Shown here piece after piece: positions 37,193-45,921 of a DNA stretch of 64,000 bases (positions are counted from its first letter, which is position 1; every line of letters begins with the position of its first letter). Position numbers and translations under genes: made by a program. The notes under the pieces are model-generated. The model worked only from the letters and a program-made list of their open reading frames with translations, was not told the origin of the DNA and did not search any database. The DNA comes from Paludibaculum fermentans (lineage in GTDB: Bacteria; Acidobacteriota; Terriglobia; Bryobacterales; Bryobacteraceae): assembly GCF_015277775.1 (NCBI RefSeq), contig NZ_CP063849.1:1984001-2048000 (forward strand), read 5' to 3'.

Positions 37193-38506
37193 TCAGCCCT
37201 GGTTCGATTCCCGCAGCTCAACGAGCCTGGGCTCATCTTTACGGACGCGGGTCACTGGGTCGGGCTGCCCCTTCAGTTCGCGAATCACGGCTTCACCCGT
37301 CAAGCGGCCGCTCTCCATTGCGCCCTGAATGCTGGGCGTGGAGCGATGGTCGCCACACACATACAAGCCCGCAGCCAGTCTGGACGACTGTTGCCACTCC
37401 ATGGGCGAGACCACCGGCAGGCCGTGTTCGATGCGGTACATCCGCAGCAGGCGCCACTCATCGGCGACCAGGCCGTACCAGTGACGCAGTTGGCCGCGCA
37501 CCATGCTAACCACCGTCTGGTCGTCCCGGCTGGGCCAGCCGAGCACGGTGATACTCACCAGTTGCTCGCCTGCGGGCGCATATCCGGGCGCCACAACATT
37601 CATCACCGCCAGGTTGTTGATAGGACCCCGGCTGCTGCCGCTCAGCACGAGCATCGGCTCCTCAACCGGCGACTCTTTGGCCGCGAAGTAAAGAGTGCAG
37701 ACGCTGCGTGACGAAATGGTGCGATCAAAACCCAGCAGGCGCGAGGCTTCCGGTCCTTCCGTCGCCACTACCACCTGTTTTGCCGCCAACACTTCGCCCG
37801 TGGAGAGCTTCACCTGGTTGAGGCCGATGGAATGGACACGCTCATTGAAGCGGATCGAACCTTCCGGGAGAACTTCGGCCAATTGCCGGGGGATGGCCTG
37901 CATGCCCTCGGCCGGAACGGCGGCGTCGCCTTCGGCGAACATCTTGAAAACGAACTCAAACAGCCGGTTGGAGACGGTCAGCTTCGGGTCCAGCATGACG
38001 CCGCCGATGAACGGCTTGAAGAAGCGGTCGATCATGGGCTGGGAGATCTGGCGCCGGCGCAGCGCCTGCATCGTGGAGATGTCTTCTCCCTCGAAGATCT
38101 CCTCGATCGTTTTCCGCAGGACAGCGCTTCGGATCCGCGACAGCTTGAACTTATCGGCAAACCCGCCGATGGGCGAAAAAAGGCTGGTCATGAAGGCGCC
38201 AGGTTCGCGCCAGGGATCGGGAATGCGGAAGAAGCGGCCGTCGGCGCGAATCAGCGCACCAGGCGCGAAAGCGCACAACTGCAGCCGGTCGTAGTCCAAT
38301 TGTTCCAGAGCTTCGGGATATGCGGTGAGCAATACCTGGAAGCCACGATCCAGCAGAAATCCATCAACTTTTTCAGTCCGGACACGCCCCCCCACACTGT
38401 CCGACGCCTCAATCACCTGGAATGAGACGCCTTCCTTCTGCAATGCCCGCGCACAACAAATGCCGGCGAGCCCAGCGCCGACGATCAATACATCTGGATT
38501 AGACAT
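37193..38506 (-). CDS. FAD-dependent amine-oxidase/protoporphyrinogen-oxidase-like enzyme
   Basis: A 437-residue flavoprotein. The dinucleotide-binding motif VLIVGAGLAGICCA is at the N-terminus, followed by the acidic end of the second strand (IEASDSVGGRVRT), typical of the amine oxidase/phytoene desaturase superfamily. The C-terminal FAD motif is GLYVCGDHRSTPSIQGAMESG. The substrate is unknown. Its ATG overlaps the end of the site-2 protease gene by eight bases, so the two are translationally coupled. Confidence 0.87.
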   Translation of the reverse strand: MSNPDVLIVGAGLAGICCARALQKEGVSFQVIEASDSVGGRVRTEKVDGFLLDRGFQVLLTAYPEALEQLDYDRLQLCAFAPGALIRADGRFFRIPDPWREPGAFMTSLFSPIGGFADKFKLSRIRSAVLRKTIEEIFEGEDISTMQALRRRQISQPMIDRFFKPFIGGVMLDPKLTVSNRLFEFVFKMFAEGDAAVPAEGMQAIPRQLAEVLPEGSIRFNERVHSIGLNQVKLSTGEVLAAKQVVVATEGPEASRLLGFDRTISSRSVCTLYFAAKESPVEEPMLVLSGSSRGPINNLAVMNVVAPGYAPAGEQLVSITVLGWPSRDDQTVVSMVRGQLRHWYGLVADEWRLLRMYRIEHGLPVVSPMEWQQSSRLAAGLYVCGDHRSTPSIQGAMESGRLTGEAVIRELKGQPDPVTRVRKDEPRLVELRESNQG

Positions 38507-39650
38507 TTCGCTCGATACCTGAATCAGGTCCCTGGGCAGATCCGCGTGATTGCCGGATCTTCCGAAGCACCAGAAACTCTGAAAGATTCTCGCCCGTCAG
38601 TAACCCGACTAGTTTCTCGCGTTTGAACACCAATGCGCAATTGCCGGACTCACCCATCATTAGAGCGGCCTCGGAAAGCTGCATCTCTGGAGAAAGCCGC
38701 GCGAACGCCCGATCCATGGCTCCGGCGACATAGGAGTCCGGCCCTTCGGATGCCATCGCTTTGAGCAGAGCCGTCCGGTTCAACAAACCCACGGTCTCCT
38801 CTCCAGAAAGCACCGGGAAATCCTGCTGGGACGTGGCCAGCAGAAGGTCGGCTGCATCGCGGATCGAATGGCCATGCTGCAGAGTGCGGAAATCCGTGAT
38901 CATTGCGTCCAAAACAGTCGCGCCCCGCATCAGCGCCTGGGCGGATGTCGCCATCACTTCCTGTGTAGCACCTACATAGACGATGAAGGCGAAGAAGATA
39001 AAGATGAAGTTCGAATTTAACAAACCATACAAACCCATGGCCGCCGCCACTACGGTGCCGATTCGGGCTGTCAGGCGTGTGGCATCTTCGATCGGACGTT
39101 TTGCCGCGAGCAGGGATCTCATCACCCGGCCGCCGTCCATGGGAAAAGCAGGCAGCAAATTAAAAAACGCTAAGACAAGATTTGTAACTGCCAGCCTGCC
39201 GGGAAGATTGGCATCAGTCGATGCCCGCCAATGGCTTAGCTCCACCGTGCCGCCCTGCGAATAAGTCCAACCGAGCAAACCGGCGCCCAGCACGAAGTTC
39301 ACCATCGGCCCGGCGAGGGCTACCCAGAACTCCTCTGACGGCTTGGGCTGCCGGGCCAGCTTCGCCAACCCGCCCAAGGGCATCATCACGATCTCGGTGG
39401 TCTGAATGCCAAAGTGGCGTGCGGCCAGGGCATGTCCAGCCTCATGCAGCAGGACGGAGGCAAACAAGCCGATGACGTACAGGGCCGTACCCGCAATGGA
39501 CTGCGTGCCTTCCGAACCCATGAAAATGAGCCAGATGACCAGCAGCCAGAAGGTGAAGTGGAAGCGGACCGGGACACCGAACAGCCGAAAGAGCCCGACC
39601 GAGCCTGGTGCCCGACCGTCGTTCACCGGCGAAGTATTGGGTTCTTGCAT
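38499..39650 (-). CDS. Site-2 protease family (M50) membrane peptidase with CBS domains
   Basis: 383 residues from ATG 39650; the upstream TTG lacks support. Several membrane helices carry the zinc motif HEAGH in the third helix and the second metal motif LLPAFPMDGGR. After the membrane core (to about 235) comes a cytosolic CBS-domain pair (VLDAMITDF, QDFPVLSGEETVGLLNR, NCALVFKREKLVGLLT). This is the SpoIVFB-like group of intramembrane proteases, some regulated by nucleotide binding to the CBS pair. It overlaps the FAD oxidoreductase start, an unusual partner for a regulatory protease. Confidence 0.92.
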   Translation of the reverse strand: MQEPNTSPVNDGRAPGSVGLFRLFGVPVRFHFTFWLLVIWLIFMGSEGTQSIAGTALYVIGLFASVLLHEAGHALAARHFGIQTTEIVMMPLGGLAKLARQPKPSEEFWVALAGPMVNFVLGAGLLGWTYSQGGTVELSHWRASTDANLPGRLAVTNLVLAFFNLLPAFPMDGGRVMRSLLAAKRPIEDATRLTARIGTVVAAAMGLYGLLNSNFIFIFFAFIVYVGATQEVMATSAQALMRGATVLDAMITDFRTLQHGHSIRDAADLLLATSQQDFPVLSGEETVGLLNRTALLKAMASEGPDSYVAGAMDRAFARLSPEMQLSEAALMMGESGNCALVFKREKLVGLLTGENLSEFLVLRKIRQSRGSAQGPDSGIERNV

Positions 39651-39688
39651 TAACAAGCAATCATAAACCGGCTGGCGGCAAAACGCGA

Positions 39689-40669
39689 TCAGGAGTCGCG
39701 GAGCTCAGGTGCGGCATAGTCCCGGCCGGTGACCAGGGCCAGGTAATCCGGACGGTCCGCCGGGCTTTGGTGGCGGTAAGTGCGGACGATTTCGCCATGG
39801 AACAACAGGAAGGCGCCCGGCATTTGAAATGCATCGCCGACAGGGCGGCCCATGCCGTGGCGGCCGAGGATGCCCACTTGGAAGGCGCGCCACCATACCT
39901 TGGGGCCGAACAGGTCCAACAGGCTGCCTCGGGACAAGGCGAAGGCGCGGTAGAGGGTGCGCTCCGGATCGCCGATGCGGGGAACATTCTCCAAACCATA
40001 GTGAGTAAAGAAGTTCGCCGCATGCGGTTCGCGCCCCATGTGCACCAGAACCAGGCGAGCGCCCTGGGCCTCCACTTCGGGCTGCATTCTGGCCAGGTCG
40101 CTGAGCGCCTCACGGCAGAACATGCAGCCGGTATGCCGCAGAAATACGAGCAGCACCGGCGTCAGCCGCGAGTGCTCGTCGAGCGTGATGCCATACTGCG
40201 TCTTACGCCGCAGGGCAAACCGTAATACATCGGGCGAGACGGTGCGCCGGATGCGCAGCATCATCTCGTGCGTGGCGTGCAGCAGCACCGCGAACGCGAG
40301 AGTCCATACAAGATTGTCGAGAATGACGATCAGCCAGGCAGCGGGATCGAGGCGATGCCGGACAATCTCCAGGCCGAGTCCTGCGCCAAGGGCCACCTTC
40401 GCGAGAAAGCCCATCAGAACTACCGGCCAATGCCGGAAAACGTGGCTGGCGGCGAACAGGAATCCGGCTCCTAACGCGGCGGTCAGCAGGGCGGCCGCGC
40501 CGAGAAACTCGAGCGCCACTTGCGGAGGAGCCGGTTGGCCGGGAATCAGGTAGCGCAGCAGGATGGCCGGGAAAAAGAGGCCGATGACCGCGAACGCAAG
40601 ATGCCAGGTTCCGGCGGCGCGCAGCAACCACTTCATCCAATCCGGCGGCCGCTCTGTGAGGTAATGCAT
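39689..40669 (-). CDS. Four-helix membrane domain fused to a peroxiredoxin-like domain
   Basis: 326 residues. Residues 1-140 contain four hydrophobic helices (such as LAFAVIGLFFPAILL and LDNLVWTLAFAVLL). The rest is a thioredoxin fold of the SelL/AhpC-TSA-like group: VLLVFLRHTGCMFCREAL gives a CxxC redox site, followed by LVLVHMG and VPRIGDPERTLYRAFAL. A membrane-bound thiol-redox role on the cytosolic face is likely. The gene is followed by a 38-base gap to the site-2 protease on the same strand, so it may be the first gene of that unit. Confidence 0.82.
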   Translation of the reverse strand: MHYLTERPPDWMKWLLRAAGTWHLAFAVIGLFFPAILLRYLIPGQPAPPQVALEFLGAAALLTAALGAGFLFAASHVFRHWPVVLMGFLAKVALGAGLGLEIVRHRLDPAAWLIVILDNLVWTLAFAVLLHATHEMMLRIRRTVSPDVLRFALRRKTQYGITLDEHSRLTPVLLVFLRHTGCMFCREALSDLARMQPEVEAQGARLVLVHMGREPHAANFFTHYGLENVPRIGDPERTLYRAFALSRGSLLDLFGPKVWWRAFQVGILGRHGMGRPVGDAFQMPGAFLLFHGEIVRTYRHQSPADRPDYLALVTGRDYAAPELRDS

Positions 40670-40786
40670 GCTGTTCCGCAGGTATGATGCACGTCCGGCC
40701 GGGCCTGCATCAGAATCATCGCACCCTCACAGACGGCGCCCGCGGGGGGCCAGTTCGTAAAGTTCTGGTTAAGTCGCTCAGCGCCG

Positions 40787-41404
40787 CTATTCGTTGGTGG
40801 CCAGGAACTCAAGCACGCGTTCGCCTGAGCGCTCGATGGGGTCGGTACCCGATAGCGAAAGATCGGCGAAGTCCTGGCAGGGGTAGATGAAGGTGCGCGC
40901 GCCGGGCAGGACACTGGTTTCGAACTGCCACTTCACGCTCTCCGGCGTACGGGCGCGTTCGCGGATGTCGCGATAGAGCCGCCGCTCCAGGCAGACCGCC
41001 TCCGGCGCCTCGACGTACAGTTTGAGTGACAGCAGATCCCGCAGTTCGGGCCAGTAGAGCGCGAACAGCCCTTCCATGATCACGCACGTGCCGGGTTGGA
41101 TGATGTCGTCCCCAGGCGTCCGGGAGTGGGTCTCAAAACTGTAATGAGGCGCATGGATTGGCTGGCCGGACGCAAGCGCCCGGGCATGTTCCAGGATGGC
41201 GTCGTGGTCGACGATGTGGGGCTCGTCGAAGTTTGTCTTCTCCCGAACCTCCATCGGCAGATGGGAGAGGTCGAGGTAATAGTGGTCGAGATTCAGGACC
41301 CGCGCGCCGGTCCTGGCGGACAGCCAGCGCGCGAGTTCCGTCTTGCCGGAGCACGAGGGCCCGGCGATTCCGATCAATTTGACCGGTTGGGACTGCCTGT
41401 TCAC
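40787..41404 (-). CDS. udk: Uridine kinase-like P-loop kinase
   Basis: 205 residues, the normal length for uridine/cytidine kinase. The Walker A motif is GIAGPSCSGKT at residues 12-22; LNLDHYYLDLSHLP matches the substrate-binding loop, and NFDEPHIVDHD follows as in Udk. The late RDIRERARTPESV is the lid. It starts at GTG 41404, three bases after the smc stop, so it is the second gene of an smc operon. Other members of this family phosphorylate phosphoribulose or pantothenate, so the substrate is likely but not certain. Confidence 0.82.
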   Translation of the reverse strand: MNRQSQPVKLIGIAGPSCSGKTELARWLSARTGARVLNLDHYYLDLSHLPMEVREKTNFDEPHIVDHDAILEHARALASGQPIHAPHYSFETHSRTPGDDIIQPGTCVIMEGLFALYWPELRDLLSLKLYVEAPEAVCLERRLYRDIRERARTPESVKWQFETSVLPGARTFIYPCQDFADLSLSGTDPIERSGERVLEFLATNE

Positions 41405-41407
41405 TGC

Positions 41408-44400
41408 TTACACCCTCGCGGCCGTTTGCATACTCTGCGCCGGGGGAGGCGGCGGCGCCTGCAGTCTCACGCTCACCAGTTTCGACACGCCTTGTTCCTG
41501 CATGGTGACGCCGTAGAGCATCTCGGCCGCCTCCATCGTCTTCTTGGCGTGGGTGATCACAATGAACTGCGTTTGCGCCGCCATATCCTTCAAAAGATTG
41601 GCCAGACGGCCTACGTTGGCTTCGTCGAGCGGAGCGTCGACTTCGTCCAGGATGCAGAACGGGCTGGGCTGGTAGTGGAAGATCGCCATCAGCAGCGCCA
41701 CCGCTGTCAGCGCCTTCTCACCGCCCGAGAGCAGCAGGACGTTCTGCAGCCGCTTGCCGGGCGGCGAAGCCACGATTTCGATGCCCTGGTCGAGCGCATC
41801 GCCCTCGCCGGTCAGGCGCATCTCGCCTAACCCGCCGCCGAACAACGACTTGAACATGTCGCGGAACTTGTCGTTGATCACCGCGAAGGCCTCGACGAAG
41901 CGCTTGCGCGACTCGCTGTCGATCTCGTTGATCGCCTTCTCGGTGTCGCGGATGGAATCGAGCAGGTCCTGCCGCTGGGTGTTCAGGAAGTCATAGCGTT
42001 GTTGCGACTCCTGATACTCGTGGAGCGCCTCCGGATTCACCGGGCCCAGGGCGTCGATCCGCTTGCGCAGTTCCGAAACCCGCTCTTCGATGTCCGAGAC
42101 GGCCATTTCGTCCAACTCGACGACGGCCGGCGCGGTCTCGCCTTCCGCCACTTCCGCCGGAGCGGCCGCGGCCTGCGCCGCCAGTTCGGCCACTGGGATG
42201 TCGAGGTCTTTCCTACAGGTGTCGTCGAGGAACTTCAGCTCACTCTGGCGGCGGACCAGGTTCAATTCAATCTGGTTGCGCTTGTCGTGTGCCTCGGCCG
42301 ACGCCTGGCGGGTGGTCTTGATGTTCTCTTCGCTGGCCGCCAGGGCGGCGCGCTGGCCGGTTTCCAACTCGGCCAACTCGCCCACGGTCTTCTCGAAGAA
42401 CTGCTGCTCGTCGCCCAGCGACGAGGCACGCTCTTCGAGCTGCATGTTGTTCTCGAGGAAGCGGTTGCGGGCCACGCCCAGGCGCTCCATCTCGGCCTGC
42501 AGGCTCTGCCGGCGATTCGTGACCTCGCGGATCTGGTTCTCGAGACGGGCCGAGGCGTTTTCCACACCGCGGCGGCGCTCGTCAAACCCGGCCAGTTCGA
42601 CGCGAAGCACAGAGTGCTCTTCGGCGAGCAGATTCACTTCCTGCTTGAGCGATTCGAGGTCGGCGCGGCCCTGTTCGAGGGACTGTTCCACCGCGACCCG
42701 CTGCTGCTCGCGCTCTTCCACCAACGCCTGCTTCTGCTGGCGCTGCTCCATGCTGCGGGCTGCATCGCGCTGCAAACGCTCCAGTTCCACGCGGGAGACA
42801 GAGAGCTTCTGGGTGGCGCGATTGAACTCCTCGGAGATCTTGCGCATCTCCTGGTCGAGGACCAGGGTGTCTTTCTCCTGCCGCTGCTGGTCCGTGCGGA
42901 GCCGCTCGAGCTCTTCGCTGAGAGACTGGATCTCGCCGTCCAGTTGATCCAGCGTCTCCTGGGCGGTCGCCAGTGCGTTCTGGCGGACCTGGAACTGGCC
43001 GCTGATCTCGCGCAGTTCGCGCTTCAGGGCGAGGGGGCCGGTGCCGGTCTTCTTGCCGCCGCTGACGGCGTGGCCGCTGTAGCAGACCCCGTCGGGCAAC
43101 AGGAAGAAGAGATCCGGATACATCATCGCCAGCCGCTGGGCGGAGTCGCGGCCTTCCGCCAGGAAGCAGCGGGCCAGGCGCGGCAGCAGCGCGGCCGGAG
43201 CGTTCGTCAACCCGTTCGTGAAGCGGATGCCATCACTGAGCCGGCCAACGATCCCGGTTTCGGGACCGATAGCCGGCTCGTGAACGGGGGAGGCGGCGAC
43301 AGCAGTACTGTCACCGTTAAGGTGGGGTTCCACGAGGAAGGTAGCCCGGCCGTCGAGGTCGCCGCGCAGGACGTCGATGCCGCGCTGGGCATCGTCCCAC
43401 GTCTTGACGACCACGTACTCGAGCTCTTCGTGGAGGAATTCTTCGGTCGCTTTTTCGAACTTCGGATCAGTGAGATCGACGAAGTCGGCCAGCACGCCGG
43501 CAGGCTTCAGGTCCTGCGCCTGGCCGCGCTCGATAGCCGTAAACAAACGCTTTACGGATTCGGTCGTATACGCGCGGTGGGAAAGGATTTCTTCCAGCGA
43601 GTCGCGGCGTGCGCGCAGGCGGGAAGTCTCGGTCTTCAACCCGTCCAGTTGGCGGCGGGTCTCCTGGGCGCGGGCCCTGCGCTCCTGCAAGTCAGCGTCC
43701 ACGCTCTTGCGCCGGGTCTGGATGTTCTCCAGCTCCATCTGGCGGTTGGCGAGGCGGATGCCGAACTCTGCTTTCGACTGCTCGAGGCGGGCCAGATCGG
43801 TGATCGCCGTCGTCTCGTCGTGCTGGACGCGGGCCGTATCCCGCTGCATGGCGGAGAGATAGGTGTCGATCTGGCCGACCTGGTTTTTGAGCTGGGAGCT
43901 CTCGCCCAGCAGGCGGACCACCTGCTGGCGGGCGGACTCGAGACCGCGTTCCCGCTCCCGCAGTTGGGCCTGGAGCGAGTCCTTTTCCTCGTTCTTCGCC
44001 ATCAGCCGCTCGCGGGCTTCGCCGGCCTGCACCTGCAACTGCTGAAGCTGGGCGGTGAGGTTGGTGCGTTCCTGGTCGAGTGCTTCCAGGCGCTTGTACA
44101 TCTCCTCGCTCTCGCCCTCGCCCTGCTGCAGGCGCTGGTCGATGCCGCCGATCTGGCGGGCTTGCGATTCGATCTGGCCGCGCGTGCGCTCGGTTTCGAT
44201 GCGGACTTCCGCCAGGCGCTTGCGGGCTTCGGTCAGGTTGGCTTCGGTCTGGTAGAACGTCTCGCGAGCGGCGGCGAGCGACTTTTCTTCTGTCTCTACG
44301 CTGGAGTGCAGTTCCTGGTAGGTGCGCGTGGCTTCGCCGAGTTCGAGGGCGACGCGGGTCGCCTCCCGCTCCAGCAGGCGGTAGCGGCCGGTGAGGGCAA

Positions 44401-45316
44401 CGCGCAACTGGGCGTCGAGTTCAGTCTTCAACTCCTCATAACGCTTGGCTTTACCGGCCTGGCGTTTGAGTGAATTCACCTGCCGGTTGACCTCTTCCAG
44501 GATGTCGAAGACGCGGGTCAGGTTCTGCTTGGCGCCCTCGAGTTTGGCTTCCGCCAGGCGGCGCTTCGTCTTGAACTTGCTGATGCCGGCGGCCTCTTCA
44601 ATAACCGCGCGGCGGTCGAGCGGCTTGGACGAGAGGATCTGGCCGATGCGGCCCTGCTCGATGATGGCGTAGGATTCCGGACCAAGTCCGGTACCCATGA
44701 AGAGGTCCTGGATGTCGCGCAGGCGAGCCTGTTTGCCGTTGATCAGGTATTCACTTTCACCCGAGCGGAACAGACGCCGGGTGATGGTGATTTCCTGTTC
44801 TTTACCTGGCGAATGAAGAGAGAAGACATTGGCGCGTGCGGCGCCATTTGTCCCATTCGCGTGCCCGTTTGTGGGTCCGGTGGTAAGCGGCTCATTCGCA
44901 GGGACTTCGATCACTTCGACCGGCCCTTGGAAGGGCACTGCGTCCACTGGCGTTTCAGCGGCGGGCTCGACGGCCACCGGGGCGGCTTTGGCGCCCTTCG
45001 ACGGCTTGGCCTGTTCGGGTCTTGCTCCGGGAATCACGACACTGCCGGTGGGGTCGACCAAAACCATGGTGACCTGCGCCATCCCGACAGGTTTGCGGCC
45101 GTGGGTGCCGGCAAAGATCACGTCTTCCATGCGGGCGCCGCGCAGCGACTTCGCCGATTGTTCGCCAAGTACCCAGCTGATTGCATCGCTGAGGTTGGAT
45201 TTGCCACAGCCGTTGGGGCCGACTACGGCGGCCACGCCACGACCTTGGAATCGCATCTCGGTGCGGTCACAGAAGGACTTGAAGCCCTGGATTTCAACGC
45301 GTTTGAGTGTCAGCAA
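41408..45316 (-). CDS. smc: Chromosome segregation SMC protein with a head-domain insertion
   Basis: About 1302 residues, longer than the usual ~1180. TTG 45316 is chosen: AGAGGAAG sits six bases upstream and the conserved LKRVEIQGFKSF begins at once. Walker A is VGPNGCGKSN (residues 32-41), the hinge is near the middle (ADFVDLTDPKFEKATEEFL), and the signature and Walker B are LLSGGEKALTAVALL and FCILDEVDAPLD. Two long coiled coils flank the hinge. Residues of about 91-172 form a low-complexity Pro/Ala/Asn/Gly-rich insertion in the N-terminal head where most SMCs have only a few residues. It organises the chromosome with ScpA/ScpB, neither in the window. Confidence 0.96.
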   Translation of the reverse strand: MLTLKRVEIQGFKSFCDRTEMRFQGRGVAAVVGPNGCGKSNLSDAISWVLGEQSAKSLRGARMEDVIFAGTHGRKPVGMAQVTMVLVDPTGSVVIPGARPEQAKPSKGAKAAPVAVEPAAETPVDAVPFQGPVEVIEVPANEPLTTGPTNGHANGTNGAARANVFSLHSPGKEQEITITRRLFRSGESEYLINGKQARLRDIQDLFMGTGLGPESYAIIEQGRIGQILSSKPLDRRAVIEEAAGISKFKTKRRLAEAKLEGAKQNLTRVFDILEEVNRQVNSLKRQAGKAKRYEELKTELDAQLRVALTGRYRLLEREATRVALELGEATRTYQELHSSVETEEKSLAAARETFYQTEANLTEARKRLAEVRIETERTRGQIESQARQIGGIDQRLQQGEGESEEMYKRLEALDQERTNLTAQLQQLQVQAGEARERLMAKNEEKDSLQAQLRERERGLESARQQVVRLLGESSQLKNQVGQIDTYLSAMQRDTARVQHDETTAITDLARLEQSKAEFGIRLANRQMELENIQTRRKSVDADLQERRARAQETRRQLDGLKTETSRLRARRDSLEEILSHRAYTTESVKRLFTAIERGQAQDLKPAGVLADFVDLTDPKFEKATEEFLHEELEYVVVKTWDDAQRGIDVLRGDLDGRATFLVEPHLNGDSTAVAASPVHEPAIGPETGIVGRLSDGIRFTNGLTNAPAALLPRLARCFLAEGRDSAQRLAMMYPDLFFLLPDGVCYSGHAVSGGKKTGTGPLALKRELREISGQFQVRQNALATAQETLDQLDGEIQSLSEELERLRTDQQRQEKDTLVLDQEMRKISEEFNRATQKLSVSRVELERLQRDAARSMEQRQQKQALVEEREQQRVAVEQSLEQGRADLESLKQEVNLLAEEHSVLRVELAGFDERRRGVENASARLENQIREVTNRRQSLQAEMERLGVARNRFLENNMQLEERASSLGDEQQFFEKTVGELAELETGQRAALAASEENIKTTRQASAEAHDKRNQIELNLVRRQSELKFLDDTCRKDLDIPVAELAAQAAAAPAEVAEGETAPAVVELDEMAVSDIEERVSELRKRIDALGPVNPEALHEYQESQQRYDFLNTQRQDLLDSIRDTEKAINEIDSESRKRFVEAFAVINDKFRDMFKSLFGGGLGEMRLTGEGDALDQGIEIVASPPGKRLQNVLLLSGGEKALTAVALLMAIFHYQPSPFCILDEVDAPLDEANVGRLANLLKDMAAQTQFIVITHAKKTMEAAEMLYGVTMQEQGVSKLVSVRLQAPPPPPAQSMQTAARV

Positions 45317-45921
45317 AGGCGTCTTCCTCTCAATGGAATGCCAGCGTTTCGACGCGCACCCAATAGGGAGCCGCCACTCGGGGGGGTACTTCCGAGAATA
45401 CACCGCCCAAAGAGAAAAGGCAAGCACTATGCCGCCAGATTCAGCGGTCGGTTTTCGGCGACCACTACTGGTAGTGGTCACAAGGAAAACCTGTGGGAAA
45501 TCAGGGGGAAACTGCGCGCTCTCAACGCACTTTGACCGCTCTATCCGCGCTTGCATCATGTGCCGCATTCAGAATCTCCTTCAAGCAATTCATTGCAATG
45601 ACAATGCACTCCGGTATTCACTCCAAACAGCAGCAGACGGTCCCAGTTGGACGAAATCCGCCGGGCAGAAGTTGCCTCGGCAGCCGGACAACAATTTCTC
45701 TTCACGAAGAGCCGCGAGAGCCCGAGCCTGGCGCAGGGCCGCGAATTACATTGACAAAAGGTCTGATTTCCCGTAATTTCTACTGAAACGTACAGCACCC
45801 GCCAACCGTCGCGAGGTGCCGCCCCACCCACGTCGCACCTGAGCTCCCCAGATTCGTCGCCAAGACGCAGGTCAAGGCGGCTTCCGCCAACCAGGCCACA
45901 CCTCAACAGGGAGATCCATCC
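45317..45921. other. 605-base divergent intergenic region between smc and the aminotransferase
   Basis: No convincing coding frame or RNA gene. It holds the smc ribosome site at its left end and a good promoter for the aminotransferase at 45751-45779. The leader of about 135 bases after that promoter contains a 6-bp inverted repeat (AGGTGC 45814-45819 with GCACCT 45835-45840). Confidence 0.6.
45751..45779 (+). promoter_or_regulatory. Sigma-70-type promoter of the aminotransferase gene
   Basis: A perfect TTGACA (45751-45756), 17 bases, then TAATTT (45774-45779). The pattern TTGAC(A/T)-17-TAnnTT is the same as in the two giant repeat genes, so it probably reflects the housekeeping promoter of this organism. 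Confidence 0.7.

Noticed and set aside
41999-44473. 824-codon open frame on the + strand opposite smc
   Set aside because: It is the complement of coiled-coil codons (Leu/Val/Gln/Gly-rich) and contains no recognisable domain; smc is certain on the other strand.
45569-45750. Possible small gene or RNA upstream of the aminotransferase promoter
   Set aside because: Frames here have no ribosome site or motif and no clear structured RNA was found.
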